In this document: piece by piece, positions 1-9,487 of the stretch
Position numbering within the stretch: the stretch's first letter is position 1
Layout: each line of letters begins with the position of its first letter
Origin: Roseibium algicola
GTDB lineage: Bacteria; Pseudomonadota; Alphaproteobacteria; Rhizobiales; Stappiaceae
DNA length: 64,000 bases
Reading direction: 5' to 3'
NCBI RefSeq assembly: GCF_001999245.1
Contig: NZ_CP019630.1
Span: forward strand, 1,302,001-1,366,000
Made by a program: the position numbers and the translations under genes
The notes under the pieces: generated by a model
Seen by the model: only the letters and a program-made list of their open reading frames with translations
Told to the model about the DNA's origin: nothing
Databases searched by the model: none

Positions 1-2107
1 GGAACAGAAGCAGGTTGGCCTCGCCCTTCAACTTGCTGCCCGGCATCACCCGCTCACGCAGCTCCACGCTGAGCGCGCTGTCGCCGTGCATTTCGCCATC
101 GACTTCCAGTTCCGGATAGCGCTTCCAGATCATCTCCAGCGCTTCGCGCATCTTGCGCGAGGACGCCGTGTCGCGAGAACCGAAGTTGGAAAGCGACAGC
201 AGGGCGATCTTCGGCTCGATACCGAAGCGCCGGATTTCCTCAGCCGCGAGGTTGGCCATTTCGGAGATCTCTTCGGCGGTCGGGTCTTCCGTCACGAAGG
301 TATCCGACAGGAATATGGCCCCTTGCGAGTTGATCAGCAGCGACATGGCCGAAAGGTCCCTGGCCGTCTCGCAAACGCCGATCACCTGCTTGATGTCCCG
401 CAGATGGCGGATAAACCGGCCTTCCAGACCGCAAATGACCGCATCGGCATCGCCGCGGCGCACCGCAAGGGCGGAAATTACCGTGGTGTTGGTGCGCACG
501 ACCGTCCGCGCTGCATTGGGCGGCATGCCCTTGCGGCCGACACACTCGAAATATTCGTCGACATACTCACGGTAGCGCGGATCGTCCTGCGGGTTGACGA
601 ACTCGAAATCGACATCGGGACGAATGCGCAGGCCAAAGCGTTCGCAGCGTTGCTGCAGAACGTCCGGACGGCCAACCAGGATCGGCTTGGCGATATTGTC
701 TTCGATCAGCACCTGAGCGGCACGAAGAACACGTTCGTCCTCGCCCTCGGCATAAATGATCCGCTGCGGGTCCTTGCTGGCGTTCTGGATGATCGGCTTC
801 ATGATGAGGCCGGACCGGAAGACAAAACGGTTCAGCCGGTCCAGATAGGCCGTGAAATCCTCGATCGGGCGCGTGGCGACACCTGTTGCCATGGCCGCCT
901 TGGCAACAGCCGGTGCAATGCGCAGGATCAGGCGCTGATCGAACGGCGAAGGGATCAGGTAGTTCGGCCCGAAGGTTTCGGTCTTGCCGCCGTAGGCACG
1001 GGCGGCAACGTCGGACGGTTCCTCGCGCGCAAGGCCGGCAATTGCCTCGACGGCGGCCCGCTTCATTTCCTCGTTGATGGTGGTCGCCCCGACGTCGAGC
1101 GCACCCCGGAAGATGTAGGGGAAGCACAGGACGTTGTTGACCTGGTTCGGGTAGTCGGACCGTCCGGTACACATGACCACGTCGTCACGGACAGCCTTGG
1201 CGTCCTCCGGCATGATTTCCGGATTGGGGTTGGCGAGCGCCAGGATCAGCGGGCCCTTGCCCATCTTTTCCACCATGCCCGGCTTCAGCACGCCGGCAGC
1301 GGACAGCCCCAGGAAGACATCGGCGCCGTCGATTACCTGATCGAGCGACCTCAAATCCGTCTTCTGGGCAAAGACCGCCTTCCATTCGTCCATCAGCGCC
1401 TCGCGGCCTTCATAGACGACGCCTTCAATGTCGGTAACCCAGATGTTCTCCCGCTTCGCCCCCAGCGAGACGAGCATGTTGAGGCAGGCAAGCGCAGCCG
1501 CGCCCGCACCGGACGCCACAATCTTGGCTTCCTCGATCTTCTTGCCGGCAAGGTCCAGACCGTTGCGAACCGCGGCACCGACGATGATCGCCGTGCCATG
1601 CTGATCGTCGTGAAAGACCGGGATCTTCATACGTTCCCGGAGCTTCGATTCAATCATGAAGCATTCGGGCGCCTTGATGTCTTCCAGGTTGATACCGCCA
1701 AAGGTCGGCTCCAGAACCGAAACCGCATCGACGAATTTTTCAACGTCGGTCTGGGCCACCTCGATATCGAAGACGTCGATGCCGGCGAACTTCTTGAAGA
1801 GAACCGCCTTGCCTTCCATCACCGGCTTGGATGCCAGCGGACCGATGTTGCCGAGGCCGAGCACTGCCGTGCCGTTTGAGATGACGGCGACCAGATTGCC
1901 GCGCGAGGTGTAATTGGCTGCCAGTGCCGGATTGTCGGCAATCGCAAGGCACGGCGCGGCCACGCCGGGTGAATAGGCCAGCGCCAGGTCGCGCTGGTTG
2001 CCCAGCGGCTTGATTGCCTGGATCTCCAGTTTTCCCGGGCGCGGATGCTCGTGATAGAACAGGGCCGCTTCGGTCAGATCACTTCCGGTCTTGCTGCTGT
2101 CGCTCAT
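1..2107 (-). CDS. maeB: NADP-dependent malic enzyme with C-terminal phosphotransacetylase-like domain (3' end outside window)
   Basis: Oxidatively decarboxylates malate to pyruvate, feeding gluconeogenesis and NADPH supply in the cytoplasm. The frame is open from an ATG at 2107 to the window edge, giving 702 visible residues of a family usually about 760 long. The malic domain comes first, with the [13 protein letters not shown] segment near residues 41-53 and a nucleotide-binding VASGAGAAA glycine motif near 185-195. From about residue 435 ([15 protein letters not shown]) it continues into a phosphotransacetylase-like domain, typical of large MaeB enzymes; there it is regulatory rather than catalytic (family knowledge). 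The stop codon is not in the window. A purine-rich GGAGACAGGG precedes the start. Confidence 0.93.
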   Translation of the reverse strand, partial: MSDSSKTGSDLTEAALFYHEHPRPGKLEIQAIKPLGNQRDLALAYSPGVAAPCLAIADNPALAANYTSRGNLVAVISNGTAVLGLGNIGPLASKPVMEGKAVLFKKFAGIDVFDIEVAQTDVEKFVDAVSVLEPTFGGINLEDIKAPECFMIESKLRERMKIPVFHDDQHGTAIIVGAAVRNGLDLAGKKIEEAKIVASGAGAAALACLNMLVSLGAKRENIWVTDIEGVVYEGREALMDEWKAVFAQKTDLRSLDQVIDGADVFLGLSAAGVLKPGMVEKMGKGPLILALANPNPEIMPEDAKAVRDDVVMCTGRSDYPNQVNNVLCFPYIFRGALDVGATTINEEMKRAAVEAIAGLAREEPSDVAARAYGGKTETFGPNYLIPSPFDQRLILRIAPAVAKAAMATGVATRPIEDFTAYLDRLNRFVFRSGLIMKPIIQNASKDPQRIIYAEGEDERVLRAAQVLIEDNIAKPILVGRPDVLQQRCERFGLRIRPDVDFEFVNPQDDPRYREYVDEYFECVGRKGMPPNAARTVVRTNTTVISALAVRRGDADAVICGLEGRFIRHLRDIKQVIGVCETARDLSAMSLLINSQGAIFLSDTFVTEDPTAEEISEMANLAAEEIRRFGIEPKIALLSLSNFGSRDTASSRKMREALEMIWKRYPELEVDGEMHGDSALSVELRERVMPGSKLKGEANLLLF

Positions 2108-2214
2108 GACGGTCCCTGTCTCCTGCCTCTTCCCTAAGGTCATATTGTTGTTCTGCAAAGCTCTGCGGCCTGTCCGCAAGGATGATCTGCAATTTCGTGA
2201 ATACTCTGTGTGAT

Positions 2215-2871
2215 TTAACCGGCGCGCTGCCTGATGAGAACCCGTAATAGCAAAAACAGCACGACCCCGTTCAGGATATGCCACAGGAAATGCGTGCCAA
2301 TGGCAAGTTGATCGCAAACCGGGCCGTCCAGCGTCCGGAATGTCAGTGAAACGGCAAAGACGACACCTGTCAGCAACACCTCACGCCCGAACCGCACATT
2401 CTTGCGAAGAAACAGTGCCCCCACCACGAAGATCGCCAACAGCGCAGGCACATAGCCTGCAGATGAGCCGACCAGTGGGGCAACCGCGCGCCCGGCAAAG
2501 GGCGTGACTGCGAAAAACACGATAACGATGCCTAGCGCCGCCCACCAGGACAGACCCAGAAACCGGTTCAGCGCCGCAAAGAGATAGACATGGATAAACA
2601 GCGCGATCGGGATGACATCGGCAAGGCTCGCCCAACGTGTCGCGAAGGTGTGAAACAGGAACGACCCCAGGCCGGTCACGAAGACGATGCCGATCAGGAC
2701 AAGGGCAAAGAGATCGTCCGGTGTCTTGCGGCGCCAGAGCATGTATCCGGCAATGGCCGCAATCAGGAAAGCCGCATTGGTGAGCGCATTGAGCGGCTCG
2801 GACCAGAACTCCGGCCCGATCCGCTCACAATAATTGTCCAGCTTGTCGGTCAGCGCCATCGGCTCCAACAC
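2215..2871 (-). CDS. Ceramidase-family (CREST superfamily) integral membrane protein
   Basis: A 218-residue, very hydrophobic protein with about seven membrane segments. The pattern fits the alkaline ceramidase/CREST hydrolase fold: NYCER near 13-17, GSFLFHTFAT with S70 and H74, and a late HFLWH pair (H194, H198). In this superfamily the Ser, Asp and three His bind zinc and cleave an amide bond of a membrane lipid. The substrate here is unknown; a bacterial sphingolipid or another N-acyl lipid is a guess. The gene starts 27 bases after the aminotransferase stop, so the two are probably cotranscribed. An alternative start (MALTD) lies four codons in. Confidence 0.7.
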   Translation of the reverse strand: MLEPMALTDKLDNYCERIGPEFWSEPLNALTNAAFLIAAIAGYMLWRRKTPDDLFALVLIGIVFVTGLGSFLFHTFATRWASLADVIPIALFIHVYLFAALNRFLGLSWWAALGIVIVFFAVTPFAGRAVAPLVGSSAGYVPALLAIFVVGALFLRKNVRFGREVLLTGVVFAVSLTFRTLDGPVCDQLAIGTHFLWHILNGVVLFLLLRVLIRQRAG

Positions 2872-2898
2872 CCGCCCCTGCTTCTTCCCTCGAAGGAC

Positions 2899-4125
2899 TT
2901 ACAACTTGGACGTGACAGTTTCGGTAATCAAGCGGCCAAGCCTTGAAATACCTTCTTCGATTTTCTGATAGTCGTTGCAGGAGAAGCTGAGCCGGAGGGT
3001 GTTCGCCCCGGTGCCATCCGGATGGAACGCACGGCCGGGAACGAAGGCGACACGCGCCGTTTCGATGGAGGTTTCCAGCAGAGTTGCCGCGTCCATACCT
3101 TCGGGCAGGGTCATCCAAATGAACATGCCCCCTTCCGGGCGGGTCCAGCTGACGCCAGCCGGCATGTGTCGCTCAAGCGCGGCCAGCATTGCATCGCGTC
3201 GGGACTTGTAGACCGCATTCGTCTTTGCCGTATGCGCTTCAAAGACATTTTCGGCAACCCGGGCCATGGCTTCCTGGTTGAGCACCGGCGAGTTCAGGTC
3301 ACTCGCCTGCTTGATCAGAACCAGCCTGGAGATGACTTCAGCCGACGCACAGATCCAGCCGAGGCGCAATCCCGGTGAGAGCGACTTGGAAAAGCTGCCG
3401 CAGTAAAGTGTGCGGGCGTTGTTGATGCCTCCCGAGGCTTCGCAATCAAGCGCCAGCATCGGTGGCAACGGTTCGCCGTCATAGCGCAGCGCCTCGTAGG
3501 GCGAATCCTCAATGACTGCACAGGAGAGTTCCCCGGCCAGTGCCAGCAGGCGTTGTCGCTCGGCCAGATCCACCGTCAGGCCCGTGGGGTTGGCGAAATC
3601 GGGAGAAAGGTAAGCGAACTTGATCCGTCCCCCCTTTTCGCGCGCGGTTGCCGCATAATCTTCCGCAGGGCGGTTGGCTCCAGGGTCAAGCCGGTCGTAA
3701 CCGGGCTCATAGGCATTGAAAGCCTGCAATGCGCCCAGGTAGGTCGGCCACTGCACCAATGCGGTATCGCCTTCCGTGAGGAACAGTTTGCCGATGTAAT
3801 CGAGCCCCTGCTGAGACCCGGAGGTGACAAGAATATTTTCTGGTCCGCACTCGACGCCAAGGCGGCGCATGTGGCTGACGATCCAGTTGCGCAGACGGGC
3901 GCTGCCTTCGCTCATGCCGTATTGCAGTGCGCGGCCCGCGTCCGGACCTGCCAGAATTTCCTGATAGGCTGCCTTGAACGCTTCGGCGGGGAACAGAGCC
4001 TGGTCGGGAATGCCGCCGGCGAAGTTGATCACATCCGGCTGGTCCAGCAGTTTCAGGAGTTCACGGATTTCCGAGGCGCGCATGCGGCTGGCGCGTCGGG
4101 CGTATAGGCTTTCCCAGGTTGTCAT
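2899..4125 (-). CDS. PLP-dependent aminotransferase, class I/II (2-aminoadipate/MocR-like fold type I)
   Basis: 408 residues, cytoplasmic. Transfers an amino group between an amino acid and a 2-oxo acid through pyridoxal phosphate. Visible motifs are the N-terminal INFAGGIPD, the TSGSQQGLD cofactor loop near 101-109, SPDFANPTG near 174-182, and SFSKSLSPGLRLGW holding the Schiff-base lysine at about K247. The layout matches stand-alone relatives of 2-aminoadipate aminotransferase (LysN) rather than MocR regulators, since there is no N-terminal GntR domain. The substrate cannot be read from sequence. It heads a likely operon with the ceramidase-like gene and diverges from moaB across 187 bp of AT-rich DNA. 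Confidence 0.88.
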   Translation of the reverse strand: MTTWESLYARRASRMRASEIRELLKLLDQPDVINFAGGIPDQALFPAEAFKAAYQEILAGPDAGRALQYGMSEGSARLRNWIVSHMRRLGVECGPENILVTSGSQQGLDYIGKLFLTEGDTALVQWPTYLGALQAFNAYEPGYDRLDPGANRPAEDYAATAREKGGRIKFAYLSPDFANPTGLTVDLAERQRLLALAGELSCAVIEDSPYEALRYDGEPLPPMLALDCEASGGINNARTLYCGSFSKSLSPGLRLGWICASAEVISRLVLIKQASDLNSPVLNQEAMARVAENVFEAHTAKTNAVYKSRRDAMLAALERHMPAGVSWTRPEGGMFIWMTLPEGMDAATLLETSIETARVAFVPGRAFHPDGTGANTLRLSFSCNDYQKIEEGISRLGRLITETVTSKL

Positions 4126-4312
4126 TGTTGGCTCGTTGCATTTTTGGATTGGTTATTTAAGTCAATAATACTGACCTAACTTTTTTGCAAGTGTCTCAAT
4201 CTTGTTATTTTTTGTAATTTTATTTCAATATCAAAATGCCGCGACAGTTTGCTTGCTGCCTCTGGAAGCCATTGCGGCTATTGCCTATGTCTGGAGAGCA
4301 AAGGAGTTCGCC
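4126..4312. promoter_or_regulatory. Divergent intergenic region between aminotransferase and moaB
   Basis: AT-rich 187-bp spacer, clearly lower in GC than its flanks, that must hold the promoters of both genes. An AAGGAG ribosome-binding site for moaB sits at 4301-4306. I could not assign convincing -35/-10 pairs. Confidence 0.5.
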
Positions 4313-4870
4313 ATGTCCCGTCTCGATGAAACCCGTCCGTTCATTCCGCTCAACATTGCTGTGCTGACGGTATCGGATACGCGCAAGCTGGAAGAAGACC
4401 GCTCCGGCAACACGCTGGTGGACCGGATCGAAAAGGCAGGACATACGCTTGCGGACAGGCAGATCGTCACCGACGACGTTCCGGCCATTCAGGCGGTCGT
4501 CAAAAGCTGGATCAATGACAAGGGCGTGGATGTGATCGTCTCGACCGGCGGCACCGGCTTTACCGGCCGTGACGTGACACCGGAGGCTATGGAGCCTCTG
4601 TTCGAAAAACGCATGGACGGCTTTTCAGAGGTCTTTCACCGGATCTCCTACGACAAGATCGGCACCTCCACGATCCAGTCCCGTGCGACCGGCGGCGTCG
4701 CCGGGGCGACTTATATTTTCGTGCTGCCCGGTTCCCCAGGCGCCTGCAAGGACGCCTGGGACGGTATCCTGAAATGGCAGCTGGACTATCGTCACATGCC
4801 CTGCAATTTCGTGGAGATCATGCCCAGGCTGGACGAGCACCTGAAGCGCGGCAAGCTGCGGGAGGCGTGA
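4313..4870 (+). CDS. moaB: Molybdenum cofactor biosynthesis protein B
   Basis: 185 residues of the MoaB/MogA molybdopterin adenylyltransferase fold, acting late in molybdenum cofactor synthesis. The start at 4313 (MSRLDETRPF) is preferred over upstream in-frame codons because AAGGAG lies six bases before it. Family motifs are IAVLTVSDTR near the N-terminus, the VIVSTGGTGFTGRDVTPEA substrate loop in the middle and the VLPGSPGACKDAW C-terminal stretch. In many alphaproteobacteria moaB stands alone, away from moaACDE, as here. It converges on a glycosyltransferase gene. Confidence 0.93.
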   Translation: MSRLDETRPFIPLNIAVLTVSDTRKLEEDRSGNTLVDRIEKAGHTLADRQIVTDDVPAIQAVVKSWINDKGVDVIVSTGGTGFTGRDVTPEAMEPLFEKRMDGFSEVFHRISYDKIGTSTIQSRATGGVAGATYIFVLPGSPGACKDAWDGILKWQLDYRHMPCNFVEIMPRLDEHLKRGKLREA

Positions 4871-4923
4871 GCGCCACCACACCGAAGAAGAGCGTCTCCG
4901 CCCAGAACCGTGCAGTGCCTTGT

Positions 4924-5619
4924 TCAGCCGTGCAACTTGACGGCAACACTTGCTGGAATGCGCAGGGTACCGACGCAAAAGCGTGCGAAGGCCTGGCGGA
5001 ACCTGGAAAACATCCCTTCCCGCTCGGGTTCACCCGAAGAGACGGCGGCAGCCCGCAGGAACACCATCCGCCCGCGTCCGATACGCTTGGCGATATCGAG
5101 ATCTTCCAGCTCCGGCAGCGGCCGATGGCCGCCGAGCTTCTGATAAAACTGTCTGGAGATCAGCAGGCCCTGGTTACCGTAAGGCATGCCAAGCAGTTGA
5201 GACCGCAAGGCTGCAAAAGACTCGCTTACCCGCGCACTGAGCCCGAAAGCCTCATAGCGAAGGCGGAAGCTTGCGGCGGTCCGTGGACCGTTGGAGGCAC
5301 GGGCTGCCCGCTCGATGAAGGCCTGGGCCTCATGATGCCAGCCGCTTTCCAGAAGCGTTTCCGGCCGCAGGAACAATAGCCAGTCGCCCCGGCTCGCCAT
5401 GGAGGCGCCATAGGCAAGGCGTTCGCTGCGGGAAGCATTGCCCCGGCTGATCCAAACACACCCGGCCGCGTCGGCAACCTTCTCGGTATTGTCCGACGAA
5501 CCACCATCGACCACGATAACTTCGCGGATAACGCCCTCTGCAGCTGCCGGCACCAGGGCCGAAAGCGCGTGAACGAGCTCGGTTTCGGAATTTCTTGTCG
5601 CAATGATGATGCTGATCAT
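4924..5619 (-). CDS. Family 2 (GT-A) glycosyltransferase
   Basis: 231 residues from the ATG at 5619 (MISIIIATRN). The longer frame upstream is rejected because its 94 extra residues do not resemble a GT start and cover intergenic-type AT-rich DNA. GT-A features are the IIIATRN opening strand, EVIVVDGGSSDNT at 33-44 (nucleotide-sugar and metal site) and GDWLLFLRPET. The acceptor sugar is unknown. A short GT2 protein beside moaB is common in this order as far as I recall. No membrane anchor is evident. Confidence 0.8.
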   Translation of the reverse strand: MISIIIATRNSETELVHALSALVPAAAEGVIREVIVVDGGSSDNTEKVADAAGCVWISRGNASRSERLAYGASMASRGDWLLFLRPETLLESGWHHEAQAFIERAARASNGPRTAASFRLRYEAFGLSARVSESFAALRSQLLGMPYGNQGLLISRQFYQKLGGHRPLPELEDLDIAKRIGRGRMVFLRAAAVSSGEPEREGMFSRFRQAFARFCVGTLRIPASVAVKLHG

Positions 5620-5987
5620 GATCTCAAGTTTTACATGATTTTTTTCAAAGTGCGAGTGTCGGTGACGAAGCGGGAGCTGTTTTTTGTTGGGGCTCTTAAC
5701 AAACTCCAATAATCGGTCACCAACCTTCGCGATATATATCGCCAGGTAATGTCTACTTTGGTTGCATGAAAAGAAAAGACCGGGCGAAAGCTGTAGCAGT
5801 ACCTCTTTCACATTTGTCATAGGGCCGTGAAAAGTTGCTCCAGTGTGAAACCGATCGGTATCCATTTGACGGTTTTCAGGAAAATAGCCCCTCTCTGGCA
5901 AATGGAAGTGCCGGATTTCATGTTATCTTAAGAGTGCATACCAAAGCTGAAAGCTCTTACTTCGACCAGAACCCAAGCGATCGCGCC
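5620..5987. promoter_or_regulatory. 368-bp divergent intergenic region with a perfect 14-bp palindrome
   Basis: Non-coding spacer between the minus-strand glycosyltransferase and the plus-strand binding protein, less GC-rich than its surroundings. It contains the perfect palindrome GCGATATATATCGC at 5729-5742, a plausible operator. Reading frames that enter it from either side look like upstream extensions rather than coding sequence. No RNA gene was recognised. Confidence 0.45.
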
Positions 5988-6830
5988 ATGACGACACCCG
6001 ATCAACAGCCAACTTCAGGCGCAGGATACCTGACGCAGACGCTCAGTCGGATTTTCACGGGGCTCGCCGGGTTTGTTCTGTCCATGGCTTTGCTGGCCGG
6101 GACAGCATCGGCCCGAGACCTCGTGGTGCTGGCAACCCCGGAAGAGCCATACAAGTTTCTTGAAGATGGGGTGTACAAGGGTATCGACGTCGAAGTTCTC
6201 GATGAAGTCATGCGCCGTCTCGGCCTTTCCTATTCGCTGGAACTGGTCGAATCCGGAACCCGCATCCAACAGGAAGCGCGCGCCGGACGGGCGGACATGC
6301 TGCTATTGTTTTCCAAGAAGCCGGACCGGATGGAGTACCTGAACTATCCGGACGAAAGCTACATCGACATCAGCTGGAGCTTCTTCATCCGCGCCGAAGA
6401 TGCCGGGACAATCCGTTTCGAAGGTTACGACGACCTGAAGGGGCTGCAGATCGGTATCACGCAGGATTTCGCCTATACGCCGGAGTTCCTCAACGCCGGC
6501 CTCGACTTTCAGACGGTCGCCAGCAACAATCTCCAGATCGGCATGCTGCTGGCAAAGCGTGTGGATGCCGTTCCCATGAACACCATCAGCACGCTCTACG
6601 AGGAAAAGAAGGCCGGGAGGCTGGACCAGTTGGCGACGTTACCGCTGCCGCTGATAACGAAGCCCTACTACAACGTCTTTGCCAAAGCTTCGACCTACCC
6701 GGACATCGAAAGCCTTCCCGGACGCTACGACGAAACCATTCGCGAGATGCAGTCCGACGGGACGCTGGATGCGATCCTGATCAAATACCTTGGTCGCCGG
6801 CCAGGTCACGATGATCGTGGCGGTTCCTGA
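5988..6830 (+). CDS. Periplasmic solute-binding protein, family 3-like
   Basis: 280 residues from the ATG at 5988 (MTTPDQQPT). A hydrophobic stretch (about residues 22-40) ending ATASA-like in GTASARD suggests export. The body matches the type 3 extracellular solute-binding fold: LVVLATPEEPYKFLEDGVYKG near the mature N-terminus, the GIDVEVLDEVMRRLG segment, and a C-terminal EMQSDGTLDAILIKYLG. No ABC permease or ATPase is adjacent, so it may be a stand-alone sensor or binding protein. The 51 codons upstream in frame lack a signal peptide and are excluded. Confidence 0.75.
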   Translation: MTTPDQQPTSGAGYLTQTLSRIFTGLAGFVLSMALLAGTASARDLVVLATPEEPYKFLEDGVYKGIDVEVLDEVMRRLGLSYSLELVESGTRIQQEARAGRADMLLLFSKKPDRMEYLNYPDESYIDISWSFFIRAEDAGTIRFEGYDDLKGLQIGITQDFAYTPEFLNAGLDFQTVASNNLQIGMLLAKRVDAVPMNTISTLYEEKKAGRLDQLATLPLPLITKPYYNVFAKASTYPDIESLPGRYDETIREMQSDGTLDAILIKYLGRRPGHDDRGGS

Positions 6831-6961
6831 ATTCCGGCCTGGTCTGCAGTCCACCATCTTTTGAAGGTCAAATCCCACAAGGTGTAAACAGCATCTTGCG
6901 TCGCGTTGGCGTCGTGATAATGTTCTTGTTATGTTCCATTTCGTAACCTGGACGTTCTCGC

Positions 6962-8098
6962 GTGCCCTTCAGTCCCCCCGATGAAATTTCACTACCAGCC
7001 GACGCAGCCGGCCTTGTACCCGATGTCCGCTCCGTTGCCGAGCACAGGCGGCGGGGACGCGCGGCTGCGCTCAATGCCTCCGGCCGCTTCGAGAAATTAA
7101 CTCGTGAATGTTTCGACGATGGCTGGGAAACGCTTGAAGACCTGCCGCCGCTGAAAACCCAGGTGCAGGAAGAGCGTGCGCGCACAATCATCACCCGAAA
7201 CGAGTCGCCGGATATTTCCTTCGACCGCTCGATCAATCCGTACCGGGGCTGCGAACATGGATGCATCTACTGTTTCGCCAGACCGAGCCACGCGTTCATG
7301 GGGCTGTCTCCAGGCCTGGATTTCGAAACCAGGCTGTTTGCCAAACCCAATGCCGCACAGTTGCTTGAACGTGAACTTTCCCGCCCCGGTTATCAGCCGC
7401 GCGTGATCGCCATCGGCACCAATACTGATCCCTACCAGCCGATGGAACGCGGCTACAAGCTTATGCGTGAGATCCTGGAAGTGCTGGACAATTGCTCCCA
7501 CCCGGTTGCGATCGTAACCAAGTCAGCCCTGGTCACGCGAGATATCGACATTCTGTCGAGGCTGGCAGAACGAAATCTGGTGAAGGTTGCCTTGTCGGTC
7601 ACGACGCTCGACAAGAAGCTCTGCCGGGCCATGGAGCCGCGTGCGTCTGCACCCCACAAAAGGCTTGAGGCCGTCCGGGCTCTCTCCGACGCGGGCATTC
7701 CCACGTCCGTAATGATGGCGCCTGTGATCCCAGCCCTGACAGACAGCGAAATTGAAAACGTTCTGGAAGCGGCAGCCGAGCATTGCGCGACGGAGGTCGC
7801 CTACATCCTTTTACGGCTTCCCCTGGAAGTGTCGGAACTCTTTCGGGACTGGCTGCTGCGAGAGCGTCCGGACCGTTACCGCCATGTGATGAACCTGATC
7901 CGCGCCATGCGCGGCGGCAAGGACTATGACGCCAAATGGGGCGAGCGCATGCGCGGGAGAGGTCCGTATGCCGACCAGATTGCCAAACGGTTCTCGCTGG
8001 GAGCGAAACGCCTTGGCCTCAATCTGCGTCGCCGAAAGCTCAACACCGAGGCCTTCGTCCAGCCGCAAAAAGGCGGTGTGCAATTGGACCTGTTTTGA
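6962..8098 (+). CDS. PA0069-family radical SAM protein (spore photoproduct lyase-like)
   Basis: 378 residues with a GTG start at 6962. The radical SAM cluster motif is CEHGCIYC (C97, C101, C104; C-x3-C-x2-C), preceded by NPYRG, as in the PA0069/Rv2578c subfamily of SplB-like proteins. IGTNTDPYQPMER and the TKSALVTRD stretch are further family hallmarks. The fold ligates [4Fe-4S] and cleaves SAM; the physiological substrate is unknown, though a role in nucleic acid repair has been suggested for relatives. rnhB follows closely, suggesting cotranscription. Confidence 0.88.
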   Translation: MPFSPPDEISLPADAAGLVPDVRSVAEHRRRGRAAALNASGRFEKLTRECFDDGWETLEDLPPLKTQVQEERARTIITRNESPDISFDRSINPYRGCEHGCIYCFARPSHAFMGLSPGLDFETRLFAKPNAAQLLERELSRPGYQPRVIAIGTNTDPYQPMERGYKLMREILEVLDNCSHPVAIVTKSALVTRDIDILSRLAERNLVKVALSVTTLDKKLCRAMEPRASAPHKRLEAVRALSDAGIPTSVMMAPVIPALTDSEIENVLEAAAEHCATEVAYILLRLPLEVSELFRDWLLRERPDRYRHVMNLIRAMRGGKDYDAKWGERMRGRGPYADQIAKRFSLGAKRLGLNLRRRKLNTEAFVQPQKGGVQLDLF

Positions 8099-8143
8099 CG
8101 CAAGATCTTGAGAAACTTGCTGCCGGACGGCAGGGTGCAGTTC

Positions 8144-8794
8144 ATGACGTTCAGCCCTTCCCTCTTTGACCTTGCCTTTCCCGATAGCCCGGACCTTGTG
8201 ATCGAGCGTAAGCACGCGAAATCCTTTGACGGTCGGCTCTGCGGCGTAGACGAAGCCGGTCGCGGCCCCTGGGCCGGGCCCGTGGTCACGGCCGCGGTTA
8301 TCCTGGATTACGACCGGGTACCGCTTGGCCTCAATGATTCCAAGAAACTGACCGAAGCCCGGCGCGAAGAGCTTTTCGAGCAGATTGTTGCTACAGCCCA
8401 TGTCTCGCTCGCCAGCGCTTCACCGGCAACGATCGATGCTGTCAATATTCGCACCGCAACCCTTTCGGCCATGATGCGAGCCGTCAATCACCTGCCTCTG
8501 GTTCCCGACTACGTTCTTGTCGACGGCCGCGATGTGCCGCATGGGCTGCGTCAGGCCGGGCAGGCATTGATCAAGGGAGATGGCCGCTGCCTGTGCGTTG
8601 CGGCTGCCTCTATCGTTGCGAAGGTGACAAGGGACCGGATGATGGTTCACCTCGACGCCAGTTTTCCGGACTACGGGTTTGCCCAGCACAAGGGGTATGG
8701 CGTGCCGCAGCATCAGGCAGCCCTGGAACGCCATGGGCCGACAGTTCATCATCGCCTCAGCTTCAAGCCGGTCAGGCTGGCTGCAGGTACTTGA
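8144..8794 (+). CDS. rnhB: Ribonuclease HII
   Basis: 216 residues from ATG 8144 (MTFSPSLFDL); a TTG at 8108 would add 12 residues and cannot be excluded. It removes ribonucleotides misincorporated into DNA and RNA in RNA-DNA hybrids. Catalytic acidic residues are visible in CGVDEAGRGPWAGPV (D36, E37) and YVLVDGRD (D127), and AAASIVAKVTRDRMM holds the conserved DR. A second RNase H (rnhA) is in this window at 49.7 kb. Confidence 0.94.
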   Translation: MTFSPSLFDLAFPDSPDLVIERKHAKSFDGRLCGVDEAGRGPWAGPVVTAAVILDYDRVPLGLNDSKKLTEARREELFEQIVATAHVSLASASPATIDAVNIRTATLSAMMRAVNHLPLVPDYVLVDGRDVPHGLRQAGQALIKGDGRCLCVAAASIVAKVTRDRMMVHLDASFPDYGFAQHKGYGVPQHQAALERHGPTVHHRLSFKPVRLAAGT

Positions 8795-8942
8795 GGTTCC
8801 AGACATAACGGGGTCGGTTTAGACGGCAGGAAATACGTTGCAAGTCAGCGACACTCCTCTCCTTTCGGGCACGTCAACACCAACCGGCAATAGAGACCGC
8901 TGCCGATTAGTGCCAAGTAGCGTGCGAATTGCCTGCCGCAAC

Positions 8943-8970
8943 AAAAAAGCGGCCCCGAAAGGCCGCTTCT
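8943..8970 (-). terminator. Intrinsic terminator of the F0 ATP synthase operon
   Basis: On the minus strand an AAGCGGCC / GGCCGCTT hairpin with a six-base loop runs into a T-run (the plus strand carries AAAAAA at 8943-8948). It lies about 30 bases past the atpF stop. The plus-strand tail (TTCTTC) is poorer, so it mainly serves the atp operon. Confidence 0.8.
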
Positions 8971-8997
8971 TCAATTCGTCAGCAGAGTGGACCGAAC

Positions 8998-9477
8998 TTA
9001 GTTCAGCCGCTCCTTCACCTGCTCAATGCTCTTGGCGAGGATGTCGTCGGCGACTTTATCCTTCACCTTCGCTGCAAGGATTTCCTCGGCAGCGGCAACG
9101 GCAATGTCAGCGGCCTTGGCACGGACTTCAGCGACTGCCTGGCTTTCAGCCTGTGCAATCTTGTCTTCCGCAGCCTTGGTACGGCGAGCAATCATTTCTT
9201 CCAGAGCCTGGCTGGTTTCGAGCGTCAGGCGCTCGGCTTCCGAGTTGGCTTCTGCGATGATGGCTTCCGCTTCGCTTTCGGCTTCATGACGCTTGCGCTG
9301 ATACTCGGACAAGAGAGCCTGGGCTTCTTCACGCATCTTGCGTGCGTCTTCCAGTTCCTTGCGGATGGTTTCTGCGCGTTCGTCCAGTGAACCGTTGATC
9401 TTGGCCGGAACCTTGACGTAGAAAATCACGACGAAGAACAGGATAAGACCGATCAGGGCCCAAAATGTAGCATCCAT
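8998..9477 (-). CDS. atpF: F0F1 ATP synthase subunit b
   Basis: 159 residues: one N-terminal membrane helix (about residues 4-22, FWALIGLILFFVVIFYV) followed by a long charged coiled coil rich in Glu, Ala, Lys and Arg. It forms the peripheral stalk that holds F1 static against the rotor. It is last of five F0 genes and starts 10 bases after the preceding b' gene. Two different b-type subunits in tandem are characteristic of alphaproteobacterial and photosynthetic enzymes. Confidence 0.95.
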   Translation of the reverse strand: MDATFWALIGLILFFVVIFYVKVPAKINGSLDERAETIRKELEDARKMREEAQALLSEYQRKRHEAESEAEAIIAEANSEAERLTLETSQALEEMIARRTKAAEDKIAQAESQAVAEVRAKAADIAVAAAEEILAAKVKDKVADDILAKSIEQVKERLN

Positions 9478-9487
9478 GACGGTCTCC

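Noticed and set aside
86..1879. 597-codon plus-strand ORF
   Set aside because: Exactly antisense to maeB, whose frame gives a full malic enzyme. Long antisense ORFs are expected at this GC content.
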